DNA of 64,000 nucleotides from Leptodesmis sichuanensis A121 (GTDB lineage Bacteria > Cyanobacteriota > Cyanobacteriia > Leptolyngbyales > Leptolyngbyaceae). Made by a program: the position numbers and the translations under genes. Location of the stretch: NCBI RefSeq assembly GCF_021379005.1, contig NZ_CP075171.1, positions 2,046,001 through 2,110,000 on the forward strand. The letters are read 5' to 3'. Shown piece after piece: positions 1-8,737 of this stretch. Under the pieces are notes generated by a model, which had not been told where the DNA came from, ran no database searches, and worked only from the letters and a program-made list of their open reading frames with translations. The first letter of the stretch is position 1; the number at the start of each line of letters is the position of its first letter.

Positions 1-224
1 TCCCGTGCCTGGTCTTCCTCCGTCGGAAACCTATCCGGCCAGCTTGAGGGATCGTCCACCAACGAAGCCCACAACACCGCTCGACAGGCTGCTAACGGTC
101 GCCGTGCCCACCACAGATGCAGCGTGCTGGGATGCCCGTGGCGGATGGATTTTTCGCGGGCGGACTCCATATTGATGGCTTCCAGGGGCAGGGCAACTTC
201 GATCAGTTTTTTGCGGTAAGTCAT
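1..224 (-). CDS. DUF1156 (COG1743) DNA methylase, N-terminal fragment
   Basis: The gene begins at ATG 224 on the minus strand and runs off the window, so only about 74 residues are visible. They begin [18 protein letters not shown] and contain [19 protein letters not shown] followed by [15 protein letters not shown]. This opening is the hallmark of DUF1156 proteins, large putative adenine-specific DNA methylases with a Zn-ribbon that sit in defence islands. The methylase motifs (for example NPPY) lie outside the window. It is the most downstream visible member of a minus-strand group with HicBA, a GxxExxY protein and an SNF2-type helicase. Such methylase-plus-helicase pairs are known from restriction-like defence loci; a defence role here is inference from family and context. 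Confidence 0.85.
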   Translation of the reverse strand, partial: MTYRKKLIEVALPLEAINMESAREKSIRHGHPSTLHLWWARRPLAACRAVLWASLVDDPSSWPDRFPTEEDQAR

Positions 225-264
225 AGTTAAAAAAAACACAGAGATACAGAGGGCACGGAGATTA

Positions 265-471
265 TTAGAGGTCGGATTCTGTGAGGTTAGCTTGTTTCAT
301 AAAATGGCGAAGCAGGCCAACTTTGAGATCCTTATTGCCGTGAATTGGGACGGAAATGCGGGTCAATTCACCAGGTTTTATATAAATGTGATGGCTGCCC
401 TGTACCCGAATCAATTGCCATCCCTTACGCTCCAGAATCTTGGCAAACTGCTTTCCTGAAATGGACTTCAT
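265..471 (-). CDS. hicA: HicA-type mRNA interferase toxin
   Basis: A 68-residue protein with the HicA/YcfA fold pattern: [18 protein letters not shown], then [13 protein letters not shown] with the conserved catalytic His of the GSHH motif, then [19 protein letters not shown]. Members of this family degrade mRNA and are held inactive by HicB. I place the start at 471 rather than at the longer upstream ATG because the family begins at MKS and because this ATG overlaps the stop of hicB in an ATGA junction (468-471), which implies translational coupling. It is encoded downstream of the antitoxin, the less usual hicB-hicA order. Length and motif are normal for an active toxin. Confidence 0.88.
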   Translation of the reverse strand: MKSISGKQFAKILERKGWQLIRVQGSHHIYIKPGELTRISVPIHGNKDLKVGLLRHFMKQANLTESDL

Positions 472-671
472 ACAGCAATTTCCATAACTCGGCTCCTCTC
501 TGAAGCTGAAGGCGTTTCGATGTCCACGGACAAACAACCCTCGATCGCCTCATAAAGGTTTTCGAGCAACTCTTCAAAGCTATCTCCTTGCGTCGCACAT
601 CCTGGAATGGCAGGCACTTCTGCCCAGTAGCCCCCTTCTTTCGCCTCATAAACAATAATTTTTAACTTCAT
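468..671 (-). CDS. hicB: HicB-family antitoxin
   Basis: A 67-residue protein beginning MKLKIIVYEAKEGGYWAEVP followed by AIPGCATQGDSFEELLENL. The partially degraded RNase H-like HicB core (YxxxxxGYWAxVPxxPGCxTxGxSxEEA) is clear. The family binds and neutralises HicA and usually represses its own promoter. This short form has no obvious C-terminal DNA-binding domain, so autorepression is uncertain. The ATG at 671 fits the family better than the ATG five codons upstream. It overlaps hicA by 4 bp. Confidence 0.87.
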   Translation of the reverse strand: MKLKIIVYEAKEGGYWAEVPAIPGCATQGDSFEELLENLYEAIEGCLSVDIETPSASERSRVMEIAV

Positions 672-695
672 CGTTTTTCTCCACATCAGTAAAAG

Positions 696-809
696 TTATA
701 GGTTGCAATAAGCCAGTTCATCAGCTTCCGAATTCCATTCTGTCATTGTTGCCGAGATTGCTTCCCAATTTTCGGTAGGTAGAGTTGCAGCTAACTTATG
801 GGCATTCAT
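696..809 (-). CDS. small ORF upstream of hicBA
   Basis: A 37-residue ORF beginning MNAHKLAATLPTENWEAIS and ending LAYCNL, 24 bp upstream of hicB on the same strand. The start MNAHKL resembles the first residues of short cyanobacterial antitoxin-type proteins, but the rest matches nothing I can name. It could be a remnant of an earlier antitoxin, a small leader or a chance ORF. No function is proposed. Confidence 0.35.
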   Translation of the reverse strand: MNAHKLAATLPTENWEAISATMTEWNSEADELAYCNL

Positions 810-831
810 AAAATTGACTCCTGAACAAAAA

Positions 832-860
832 GAACCACAAAGACACAAAGGGCACAAAGG
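832..860. repeat. ACCACAAAGACACAAAGG-type repeat
   Basis: One arm of the repeat that recurs in this island (accacaaagacacaaaggg, then cacaaagg). It directly abuts the stop codon of the GxxExxY gene at 861. Related sequence of the form aacacagagatacagagg lies at about 233-255. Confidence 0.7.
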
Positions 861-1244
861 TTAATGGTTGACGAGGCGTTTGATGCCGTTTTTGAGGAGG
901 GGGACGTTGAAGTTGATCAGGAGGCCGAGCCAAAGGTTTTTGAGTTTGAGGTAGGTGAGCAGTTGAGCATCGTGTATGGGGTGCAGGCTTTCGACGGTTT
1001 TGAGTTCCACGATTATCAGATCTTCCACCAACAGATCTAAACGATAGCCGCAATCCAGATGGATGCCCTTATAAATCACGGGTTGGGACACCTGGCTCTC
1101 CACTCTCAACCCTTGCTGGGCTAACTCATACTTCAGACACGCTTCATAGGCAGATTCCAACAACCCCGGCCCCAACTCCCGATGCACCTCAATGGCTGCC
1201 CCAATAATCACATTCGATAATCGATTCGCTTCCTCTCGACTCAT
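861..1244 (-). CDS. GxxExxY protein (PD-(D/E)XK-like)
   Basis: A 127-residue protein from ATG 1244: MSREEANRLSNVIIGAAIEV, then HRELGPGLLESAYEACLKYEL with the GxxExxY motif (GLLESAY), then YRLDLLVEDLIIVELKTVE with the D...ExK nuclease-like signature, and a typical C-terminus LINFNVPLLKNGIKRLV. The family (PF13366) is widespread, of unsettled biochemical role, and resembles PD-(D/E)XK nucleases. A longer reading from 1343 is rejected: its first 33 residues are merely a translation of the palindromic repeat at 1250-1341. It lies between the helicase and the HicBA genes on the same strand, but the repeat makes co-transcription unsure. Confidence 0.85.
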   Translation of the reverse strand: MSREEANRLSNVIIGAAIEVHRELGPGLLESAYEACLKYELAQQGLRVESQVSQPVIYKGIHLDCGYRLDLLVEDLIIVELKTVESLHPIHDAQLLTYLKLKNLWLGLLINFNVPLLKNGIKRLVNH

Positions 1245-1249
1245 CCTTC

Positions 1250-1341
1250 GTATCCTTTGTGCCTTAGTGGTTTCAATAACGAAGAACCACGAAGACACAA
1301 AGTTCACAAAGTTCTTAGTATTCTTTGTGTCTTTGTGGTTC
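1250..1341. repeat. palindromic repeat (ACCACGAAGACACAAAG family), double copy
   Basis: Arms aaccacgaagacacaaagtt and tctttgtgtctttgtggtt face each other, with an extra half copy (tcctttgtgccttagtgg) on the left. The element lies across the 3' end of the helicase gene and supplies its last residues and stop codon (ending EPQRHKEY). It would form a stable hairpin in the transcript. Confidence 0.8.
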
Positions 1342-4300
1342 ACCCCCCCGTTCCCATAGTTCCCGCCATTCGTAGTTCACGCTACTGGCCCCAAAATCTG
1401 GCTCTCGCTGAAACGGCTGCCGCACATAGCGCACAATGCACCCCTCGCCCGGTACGGCATAGGTGCCCGAAGTCGTCTTTACTCTAAACGCATCCCCCTC
1501 TGGAAAACTGTGATCCATCGGCACCTGCACCAGCGCCAAAATAAAGTTCTCGGGTTTATTGAGCGCCGTCAGAATTTCGTTTTTAGTGACAGTAACTGTC
1601 TCTGCGCCTTCGATCCGGCCCTTCACCTCAATCAATCGAAGTCCCTCACCCCCAGCCGAGGATTCAATATCATAGCCACACTTCTGGCCGCTGACATCCC
1701 GTGGTTCATAGCCCAATGCCCGTTCTGCGGCCATGACGGCTGCCATTGCGGCTCGCTCTACCCGCTTGGTTTCCCTGGCAAAGGTACTGGTCGCCGCTTC
1801 CCGTTTACCTTGCAGCCGTTGCAATAGGCCGATCGGCACCACTAGCGCCCGACCGATAATTACTGGAGGTAGGGGAGACAGCTTGCGTTCCTGTTCCAAC
1901 TCAGCCAGCCGCTTTTGCAAGCGATCGGCTAACTCATCTGCGCGTTGCTGTGCTCTAGCAGAGTTGAGCTTGGCATTGGGCTTTCCGGCCTGTTCCTGCA
2001 GACGGAGTTCAGCGGCGCGGTGATCCCAATAGTTGATCTCCTTGGTCAAGCGATCTTTGACCGCTCGAATGGTTTTGTCAATGAGTTCTTCCTTGTGTTC
2101 TCGGACTTCCTGGAGGTGCTGGGGAACCAGGTGGGTGATGGCGTAGGTGGTGGCTTGCTCTTCTAGGTTTGAACCACGAAGGCACAAAGAGTACAAAGGA
2201 TCGGCGAGGAGAGCCTGTTCCTCTGGGGTCGAGGGTCGGTAGTCTAGATACGGCGCATACCCCGCATTTTTAACCTCCCTCTCTTCGTGCGCTTCGTGCC
2301 TTTGTGGTTCCAAAATCTCCACATACTGCATCCGCCGCGACACCACCCGCCGCCGCCCATCCCGCTCCGTCCGCGCATCCTGAATCGAATGCTCCAAATA
2401 CACCAGTGCCCGCACTGCTTCCCCCGGATCATTCTCATCCACCAGAATGGCACCCCGCCGCAGCACATCCCGATTCAACTCCAGGGTCAAGTCAATCACC
2501 GCATCCAGAAGGGGATGTCCCGGACAGACAAAAGCCGCCAGGGGTTTACCGGGTACGCTGATCAGGTCTTTCTCAAAACAAATGCGCTCGTATCGCCGCA
2601 GAATCGGTTCACCGCGACCCATCACCCGATCGCGACTGCGAATTACCGCCGGAACATGGGTAATCTCATAGCGTTTGGGTTCTCGCTGCCGAATCGTGCC
2701 GCCTAATTGCTGGAAGGCTTCTAGGAAAAAAGAGGCAATGAAATGGGGCTGAAGTTTGCGAGCTTCGGCGCGTTCCATCTCCTGGCGGATCTGCTGCACC
2801 TTGGTGGCATCCATCGAGTCCCGTGCCAGGGCGCGTTCTTCCAGTAACTCTCGCAGACGAGCTTGGTCAAGCCGATTGCTCACCACCTGATCTAGCTTGG
2901 CTTTCACCTCCGGGCGATCGCCATAGCGAATCGCTTCAATCAGCAGTTCTCGCAGTTCCTTACCGGCGATCGCTTTGCCTAACACATCAAAGACCTGGCC
3001 GCCGAGGGCTTTTTGTTCAATCTCCAGCTTCTTGAGCAGCGCCAGATACACCTCTCCCTCACGAGTTCCCTCCGCTACCAAATTCCAAAGGTGACAAACC
3101 TCCGTCTGTCCAATCCGGTGAATTCGCCCAAACCGCTGCTCCAGTCGGTTGGGGTTCCACGGCAGGTCGTAGTTCACCATCAAATGTGCCCGTTGCAGGT
3201 TAATTCCTTCTCCCGCCGCATCCGTGGCGATCAAGACTTGCACCGTAACATCCTGCTTAAAGGCTTCCTCCGATCGCTTGCGCTCCTCCCGACCCATGCC
3301 CCCGTGAATCGTCACCACCACCTCCGGTCGTCCCAGTAGGGTAGTAATCTGATGGATCAGGTAGTTCAGCGTGTCCCGATGTTCGGTAAAGATTACCAAT
3401 TTGCGCGACGAACCACCAAGACACAAAGACCACAAAGGGTTTTCTTCGTGTCCTTTGTGCCTTTGTGGTGAAAAAATCGCCTGAATCACCCGCGACAACT
3501 CCTCCCACTTGCGATCGCACCCACTCCGCCGCACCCGCAACGCCAGCGCCTCTAACTCCCGCAGTCGGTCAATCTCAGCTTGCAGTTCAGCGATCGTCCG
3601 CGCTGCCGTCGCCAGATCCACCACCCCTTCCTCAGCCACCTCCCATTCTTCCGCCGTCAAATCCTCCTCATCTAACTCACCACGAAGACACAAAGACCAC
3701 AAAGAGTCTTCTTCGGGTCCTTTGTGCCTTTGTGGTTCCCTCTCCTCTCTCAACCGCTTCTCCAATCGCTCCCTTCTTCGCCGCAACGACTGATAAATCG
3801 CCTCCGGTGACGAGGCTAACCGCCGCTGCAAAATGGTCAACGCAAACCCTACCGTCCCCTTGCGCCCCTCATTTGCCAGTGCTTCTGCCCGATTAAACTC
3901 TTCCCGCACATAGTCCGTCACTTGCCCATACAGCACCGCCTCCAACTCCGACAAGGCATACTGCACCGTATGTGCCCGCCGCTCTGGAAACAGCGGTTTG
4001 CCGTCAAACTTCAGCAGATCCTCCTTCACCAATCGCCGCATCAAATCCGATGCATCACAGGTATGCACCCCATCCCGGAAGCGCCCCTCAAAGCGATCTC
4101 CATCCAGCAGCGCCAGAAAAAGCTGAAAATCCTCTTCCTTGCCGTTGTGAGGCGTTGCCGTCATCAGCAGGAAATGGCGGGTCAGCGTGGACAGCAGCTT
4201 ACCGAGCTTGTAGCGTTTAGTCTCCTTGATTTCACCTCCAAAGAACGAGGCCGACAGTTTGTGCGCCTCATCCACCACCACCAGATCCCAATCGGTTTGC

Positions 4301-4959
4301 CCTAACTTCACTTGCAGGCGCTCATCCCGACTGAGCTTGTCTAATCGCACGATGACCAGCGGCATCTCAGCAAAGGGATTTCCCGTCCGAGCCGCTTCAA
4401 TCCGGTCGTTGGTGAGAATCTCAAAGGGTAGATGAAACTTGTGAAACAGTTCATCCTGCCACTGCACCGCCAGACTCCCCGGACACACGATCAGGCACCG
4501 TTGTAAGTCCCCCCGAATCAGCAATTCCCGGATCAACAGTCCCGCCATGATGGTTTTTCCGGCTCCCGGATCATCGGCCAGCAAAAACCGTAGGGGCTGA
4601 CGGGTGAGCATTTCGCTATATACTGCCGTAATCTGGTGGGGCAGGGGTTCTACCAAGGAGGTATGCACCGCCAGTAACGGATCAAATAAGTGCGCCAGCC
4701 GAATTCGATGGGCTTCGGAAACCAACCGCAGCAAAGCACCATCTCCATCAAAGCGACCCAGTCGTTCTTCGGTGACAATTTCCAGGGTTGGCTCGCGATC
4801 GCGAAACAGGATCTCCGTGTGAGGTTGACCGTTTGCATCCTTATAGGTCAGCTCAACCACATCAGTGCCATGCCACTGCGCATCAATCACGGTAACGTTG
4901 TGAGTCGGCAGGATGCCTTTGACGGTAGTACCACGGGTGAGATCTTCGAGTTGAGCCAT
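1315..4959 (-). CDS. SNF2-type DEAH helicase with DUF3883 C-terminus
   Basis: A 1214-residue protein. Walker A lies at about 129-137 (ADDPGAGKT) and DEAH at 230-233 (VVVDEAHK); LLMTATPHNG follows as motif III, and the second RecA lobe has LIATDAAGEGINLQ and LEQRFGRIHRIGQ (motifs V and VI). The C-terminal part (about 1090-1190) ends with GYDIESS and LRLIEVKGR, the DUF3883 (NEIL) pattern common in restriction and defence helicases. It heads the minus-strand island that leads to the DUF1156 methylase. Odd: four copies or half copies of a palindromic repeat are translated in frame (residues about 408-427, 497-517, 883-893, 921-930) and another forms the C-terminus; none breaks the frame and none falls in a recognised motif. 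Activity on phage DNA is inference. Confidence 0.9.
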   Translation of the reverse strand: MAQLEDLTRGTTVKGILPTHNVTVIDAQWHGTDVVELTYKDANGQPHTEILFRDREPTLEIVTEERLGRFDGDGALLRLVSEAHRIRLAHLFDPLLAVHTSLVEPLPHQITAVYSEMLTRQPLRFLLADDPGAGKTIMAGLLIRELLIRGDLQRCLIVCPGSLAVQWQDELFHKFHLPFEILTNDRIEAARTGNPFAEMPLVIVRLDKLSRDERLQVKLGQTDWDLVVVDEAHKLSASFFGGEIKETKRYKLGKLLSTLTRHFLLMTATPHNGKEEDFQLFLALLDGDRFEGRFRDGVHTCDASDLMRRLVKEDLLKFDGKPLFPERRAHTVQYALSELEAVLYGQVTDYVREEFNRAEALANEGRKGTVGFALTILQRRLASSPEAIYQSLRRRRERLEKRLREEREPQRHKGPEEDSLWSLCLRGELDEEDLTAEEWEVAEEGVVDLATAARTIAELQAEIDRLRELEALALRVRRSGCDRKWEELSRVIQAIFSPQRHKGHEENPLWSLCLGGSSRKLVIFTEHRDTLNYLIHQITTLLGRPEVVVTIHGGMGREERKRSEEAFKQDVTVQVLIATDAAGEGINLQRAHLMVNYDLPWNPNRLEQRFGRIHRIGQTEVCHLWNLVAEGTREGEVYLALLKKLEIEQKALGGQVFDVLGKAIAGKELRELLIEAIRYGDRPEVKAKLDQVVSNRLDQARLRELLEERALARDSMDATKVQQIRQEMERAEARKLQPHFIASFFLEAFQQLGGTIRQREPKRYEITHVPAVIRSRDRVMGRGEPILRRYERICFEKDLISVPGKPLAAFVCPGHPLLDAVIDLTLELNRDVLRRGAILVDENDPGEAVRALVYLEHSIQDARTERDGRRRVVSRRMQYVEILEPQRHEAHEEREVKNAGYAPYLDYRPSTPEEQALLADPLYSLCLRGSNLEEQATTYAITHLVPQHLQEVREHKEELIDKTIRAVKDRLTKEINYWDHRAAELRLQEQAGKPNAKLNSARAQQRADELADRLQKRLAELEQERKLSPLPPVIIGRALVVPIGLLQRLQGKREAATSTFARETKRVERAAMAAVMAAERALGYEPRDVSGQKCGYDIESSAGGEGLRLIEVKGRIEGAETVTVTKNEILTALNKPENFILALVQVPMDHSFPEGDAFRVKTTSGTYAVPGEGCIVRYVRQPFQREPDFGASSVNYEWRELWERGGEPQRHKEY
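2171..2310. repeat. palindromic repeat arms split by ~80 bp, inside helicase gene
   Basis: Left arm 2171-2199 (gaaccacgaaggcacaaaga) and inverted right arm 2281-2310 (tcgtgcctttgtggttc) are separated by coding sequence. Translated, the arms give EPQRHEAHEE and LYSLCLRGSN. The wider spacing compared with other copies suggests that extra sequence lies between the arms or that two half elements are present. Confidence 0.75.
3410..3470. repeat. 61-bp palindromic repeat inserted in frame in helicase gene
   Basis: gaaccaccaagacacaaaga faces tcctttgtgcctttgtggtg around a short loop. Translated on the minus strand it reads SPQRHKGHEENPLWSLCLGG, between motif-bearing parts of the helicase. Confidence 0.85.
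3679..3737. repeat. 59-bp palindromic repeat inserted in frame in helicase gene
   Basis: accacgaagacacaaagacc faces gtcctttgtgcctttgtggt. Translated as EPQRHKGPEEDSLWSLCLRG, nearly the same peptide as the copy at 3410-3470. Confidence 0.85.
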
Positions 4960-5490
4960 AGGCTATGAGTTTCTGGGAATAGGGTCGCTGTGAAAAGTCC
5001 GGTGCTCAACATTTCTCCCAGTGTAGATGCGCTCTGTCCCTTTATAGCTCAACATCTTGACGGCGAGAGGAACACGCTTAACTAACCCACAGCATTGGTA
5101 AGGCTAACAAGTTGATAAAGCGATAAAGCGGCTGTTAGAGAGACCTTGAGTGTAGAGGCTGGAAAGGCTAGTCGAGACGACATCCGATCGTAAGAATCGT
5201 TTAAGATTTCTATTAATTTTTGCGTCAACAGTTTAGTAAACTATTGTAATGATTTTTTAATCTAAACTAAGTCCGGCTAGAGAACGATCGTTTTCCGATC
5301 AGAGAAACTATGGTTCTGGACTTGGACAAGGTTTAAATCCTGACCTTAGGACGTTCCACCGGAGCGGCTGTCCTATCTCATTCCCCCATCATCCCCGTCT
5401 CACCGCCTTCTCAGCTCAACCTTCCTCTTGGCACTGTCCACTAAATTGTTACAATAATCACATTCCAGCCCTTAGGAGACGCAGATCACC
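4960..5490. other. gene-free spacer between defence island and rpe
   Basis: No convincing gene. It holds the start region of the divergent helicase, one family A repeat (5263-5336) and the upstream region of rpe. An AT-rich stretch lies at about 5200-5262. Confidence 0.6.
5263..5336. repeat. family A palindromic repeat, copy 1
   Basis: taaactaagtccggctagag opens the element and ctggacttggacaaggttta closes it. The ~75-bp unit has imperfect inverted ends (TTAAACC...AAGTCCAG) and an inner hairpin (AGAAC...GTTCT). Same family as copies 2-13 in this window. Confidence 0.85.
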
Positions 5491-6192
5491 ATGACCCAGA
5501 ACAACTCAAAGAAATCGATTATGATTGCTCCGTCGATTCTGTCTGCCGATTTTAGTCGGTTAGGCGAAGAGATTAAAGCCGTGGATGAGGCAGGAGCCGA
5601 TTGGATTCATGTGGATGTCATGGATGGTCGGTTTGTCCCCAACATTACGATTGGCCCACTGATTGTAGAAGCGATTCGCCCGGTGACCCAGAAACCGCTG
5701 GATGTTCACCTGATGATCGTGGAACCGGAAAAATACGTAGCCGATTTTGCCAAAGCTGGAGCGGATCATATTCTGGTGCACGCCGAATCGAGTTCCACGA
5801 TTCATATCCATCGGGTGTTGGGACAGATTAAAGAACTGGGCAAAAAGGCCGGAGCCGTTCTCAATCCGGGCAGTCCTTTGGAATTAGTGGAGCCAGTTCT
5901 CGATCTGTGCGACATCGTGCTGATTATGAGTGTGAACCCTGGGTTTGGGGGACAAAGTTTCATTCAGTCCCAGGTGGCTAAGATTCGTCGGCTACGGGAA
6001 ATGTGTGATGAGCGAGGGCTGGATCCCTGGATTGAAGTGGATGGGGGTTTGAAAGGCAACAATACCTGGCAGGTGCTGGAAGTTGGTGCCAATGCGATCG
6101 TGGCAGGTTCTGCGGTATTCAATGCTCCCGATTATGCGAAGGCGATCGCAGACATTCGCAACAGCAAACGCCCAGAACTAGCCGCAGTTTAA
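5491..6192 (+). CDS. rpe: ribulose-phosphate 3-epimerase
   Basis: A 233-residue TIM-barrel enzyme that interconverts ribulose 5-phosphate and xylulose 5-phosphate in the Calvin cycle and the oxidative pentose phosphate pathway. Visible signatures: [37 protein letters not shown] with the metal-binding Hx[25 protein letters not shown] and [10 protein letters not shown] near the C-terminus. All metal-ligand and phosphate-binding segments are present and the length is normal. The start at 5491 is preceded by taggagacg (5473-5481), a good ribosome site. A bidirectional terminator follows. Confidence 0.98.
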   Translation: MTQNNSKKSIMIAPSILSADFSRLGEEIKAVDEAGADWIHVDVMDGRFVPNITIGPLIVEAIRPVTQKPLDVHLMIVEPEKYVADFAKAGADHILVHAESSSTIHIHRVLGQIKELGKKAGAVLNPGSPLELVEPVLDLCDIVLIMSVNPGFGGQSFIQSQVAKIRRLREMCDERGLDPWIEVDGGLKGNNTWQVLEVGANAIVAGSAVFNAPDYAKAIADIRNSKRPELAAV

Positions 6193-6226
6193 CCCTATTA
6201 ACTAACCCTTCAACTTGTGTCTTTAT

Positions 6227-6260
6227 AAAAAAAGGCCATCCAGCAAAGGTGGCCTTTTTT
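6227..6260. terminator. bidirectional rho-independent terminator after rpe
   Basis: Arms aaaaaaggcca and tggccttttttat flank a ~11-nt loop, giving a GC-rich stem with a T-run on either strand. It can serve rpe on the plus strand and the ABC permease on the minus strand. Confidence 0.85.
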
Positions 6261-6338
6261 ATCTTTATAGCTGCCAGTAGAGAACCTGGGAGGATGGGAA
6301 AGCGAGAAGCTGAGAGGATGGGTAATTCCAAACTCAAA

Positions 6339-7217
6339 TTAAGCAAATGCCTTCCGAAGTCTCGGTTGGATGCTCAGCAGAGAAACCAGACAAAACCCAA
6401 CCAGCACGAGCAAAGCGGCTCCTAAGGTTACATCTCCAAAGGGCGCGTGCATAACGATACTGTTGAGTAACCAATTGGGATGGAGGTACACATAGCGGAT
6501 CGGCTCGATCGCATAGCTGAGGGGATTCAAGGACGCAACCCATTGTAGCCAGGTGGGCATGAAGGCCAGAGGCACCAGAGCGGTACTGGCAAACAGCAAA
6601 GGCAGGTTGGTGACAAAAATTACGGCAATTAATTCAATGTGACCAGGGAGAGAAAAGGCCAATCCCAAACTCAGAGCGGTGACGGCCAGTACCAGTAACA
6701 AAACAATTAATCCAACCAATGCTAATCCTGAGGCATTGGGTAATCCGGCACCCAGGAAAGCGCTCATGGCAATAATGGCGATCGTCTGAATCACGCTCAT
6801 GACAGTGATGAAAATCGCTGAGGCCATGACGATGGAATAGCGAGAGGCCAGAGGAGCAACCAGCAGTCGATTCAGGAAACCAAATTCGCGATCGAACATC
6901 ACTGGTAAACCTGCATTCAACGCTCCACCAAAAGCTGTGAAGACAATAATTCCAGCACCAATGAACTTGCCATAACTCACGTCATTACCCAGAAATCCCT
7001 GCGGTGCATTCTGGAACAAGGCTCCAAACAGAATCAACCACATCAATGGTTGAACAATGCCCGCGATTAGCGTTGATGGACGACGTTGAAGCTGGATAAA
7101 TAAGCGACGAGTGAGGGCGATCGTCTCCTGGATAAAGTCAGCCAATGCACTGGAAGAAGTAGCCGTTTGACCTGCGACTTTTCCATTTAATTGAGAGGGG
7201 GTAACGGTCGTGCTCAT
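6339..7217 (-). CDS. ABC-2 type exporter permease (DrrB-like)
   Basis: A 292-residue membrane protein with about six hydrophobic segments and the ABC-2 signature region FGGALNAGLPVMFDREFGFL followed by NRLLVAPLASRYSI, and NPLSYAIEPIRYVY near the C-terminus. It forms the membrane channel for the ATPase encoded just upstream on the same strand (112-bp gap). DrrB relatives export drugs or lipids; the substrate here cannot be read from sequence. Length and topology are normal. Confidence 0.9.
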   Translation of the reverse strand: MSTTVTPSQLNGKVAGQTATSSSALADFIQETIALTRRLFIQLQRRPSTLIAGIVQPLMWLILFGALFQNAPQGFLGNDVSYGKFIGAGIIVFTAFGGALNAGLPVMFDREFGFLNRLLVAPLASRYSIVMASAIFITVMSVIQTIAIIAMSAFLGAGLPNASGLALVGLIVLLLVLAVTALSLGLAFSLPGHIELIAVIFVTNLPLLFASTALVPLAFMPTWLQWVASLNPLSYAIEPIRYVYLHPNWLLNSIVMHAPFGDVTLGAALLVLVGFCLVSLLSIQPRLRKAFA

Positions 7218-7329
7218 AAGTAATACAAGATTTAAGAAGTGATGGCGTGGATGAACAATTTACATCTATACCTTTGTTAAGAAACTGATTTAGTTACTTG
7301 ACCAAATGATTGGTCACTGACAATTCACG

Positions 7330-8349
7330 CTATCGCATTTGCTTCTTGCGCTCGGCTTTTTCGTCGCGGGTGGCAGAGGCGGCAAGGTCAGCATCCAGAA
7401 GTGTGCGTCCAGTGGCAGCAAGATAGACATCATCCAGACTGGGACGGGACTGGGCGATACCAAAGGTAGGCAGTCCGGCATCCTGGAGGGCACGCTGGAC
7501 GGTGGACAAGGCATCGCTTTGCGGTGCAACGACTAAATTCAGGGAGTTACCCTGAGCCGAGTTAATAATCACTTCTTGGACGGCGGGTAGAGCCGTTAAG
7601 AGAGATTTAGCTTTTTCGGCTTCATCGCTGGGTGTAAATTCCCGGATGCGGAGGGTGATGCGATCGCCCCCTACCTGATCCTTCAATTGCGAGGGAGTTC
7701 CGGCTGCAATCACTACCCCTTTGTCGATGATGGCAACGCGATCGGCCAGCATATCAATTTCTTCCAGGTAGTGACTGGTAATTAAGACCGTAGTGCCTTC
7801 GTTGCGAATTTTGCGTAAAAATTCCCAAACAGCAACGCGGCTTTCAATGTCTAGTCCTACTGTTGGTTCATCCAGTACGAGGACATCCGGTTGGTGTAGT
7901 AGTCCAGAGGCCAGATCCAACCGTTTGCGAATACCACCGGAATAGGTGCCACTTTTTTGGTCAGCGTAAGCTTCAATGCCTAGAAGTTGGATGACCGCTT
8001 CAATCCGTTCTTTGATGATGGAACGAGGCAGGTGATAGAGTGCTGCTTGAAGTTGTAGTAATTCCCGTCCGGTTAAAACCTTGTCAATAGCCACTTCCTG
8101 CGCGACGTAGCCCAGTTTTTGACGGGCTAATTTGGGAGTCTCCCGCACTGAAATGCCGGAGACTTCAATCCGGCCTGCATCCGGTTCGGTTAAGGTACAC
8201 AGGCAGCGTAACGTGGTGGTTTTTCCTGCTCCATTTGGCCCTAGCAGACCATAAATCTCTCCCGGTTCAATGGTGAGGGAGACATCCTTCACTGCTTCCA
8301 CAGCACCGTAGCGCTTTTGTAGCTTTTCGATTAGAACGGCAGGAGCCAT
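7330..8349 (-). CDS. ABC exporter ATP-binding protein (DrrA-like)
   Basis: A 339-residue ATPase from ATG 8349, preceded by gaggattgg; a longer reading from 8376 has no better support. Walker A is GLLGPNGAGKTTTLR, the signature SGGIRKRLDLASGL, Walker B VLVLDEPTVGLD and the H-loop ITSHYLEE. The roughly 100-residue C-terminal extension (LKDQVGGDRITLRI, then RPSLDDVYLAATGRTL) is typical of the DrrA / daunorubicin-resistance subfamily. It powers the permease encoded downstream. Confidence 0.93.
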   Translation of the reverse strand: MAPAVLIEKLQKRYGAVEAVKDVSLTIEPGEIYGLLGPNGAGKTTTLRCLCTLTEPDAGRIEVSGISVRETPKLARQKLGYVAQEVAIDKVLTGRELLQLQAALYHLPRSIIKERIEAVIQLLGIEAYADQKSGTYSGGIRKRLDLASGLLHQPDVLVLDEPTVGLDIESRVAVWEFLRKIRNEGTTVLITSHYLEEIDMLADRVAIIDKGVVIAAGTPSQLKDQVGGDRITLRIREFTPSDEAEKAKSLLTALPAVQEVIINSAQGNSLNLVVAPQSDALSTVQRALQDAGLPTFGIAQSRPSLDDVYLAATGRTLLDADLAASATRDEKAERKKQMR

Positions 8350-8433
8350 GAATCCAATCCTCGATACAAATCTCAATCTTTATTGTAGGAGGCGATCGCG
8401 GTTGGTTTCACAGACAAGCAAAATTAACCCACT

Positions 8434-8504
8434 CCAGAACTCGGAGTTTTACGGGGACGTCTTAATTGGGGATTGACTAATTGGGCAAAACTCCGAGTTC
8501 CTGG
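8434..8504. repeat. inverted repeat D, copy 1
   Basis: ccagaactcggagtttt (8434-8450) and aaaactccgagttcctgg (8487-8504) form a long hairpin around a 36-nt loop. A second copy of the family lies at 11538-11622. It sits in the spacer between the divergent ABC and ClC genes. Confidence 0.75.
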
Positions 8505-8737
8505 GTAGGCAGGAATTTGGCTCGGTTGTAGAGTGTTAGCCTCAATTCGCCAACAATATCAGGACAAGGATCATTACAAGGGTTCGTTTCTGAACTATGT
8601 TTGCTTTAGAGTGGATTAAGGTGAAAATATTGCTCCTCCCCACTCTCAAGAGCAGTAATTCATGAAAATAAAGTTTGAGAGATCAGGGAGCCAGAATTAC
8701 CCATCAAGATTCAGCAGCAAATGAAGGTTCTGACGCA

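Noticed and set aside
796-1053. Plus and minus readings rich in Arg/Pro/His across the GxxExxY gene and its repeats
   Set aside because: Out-of-frame shadows of the real gene and of the palindromic repeat.
8513-8737. A fluoride riboswitch upstream of the ClC gene
   Set aside because: I looked for the conserved crcB-motif segments and did not find them.
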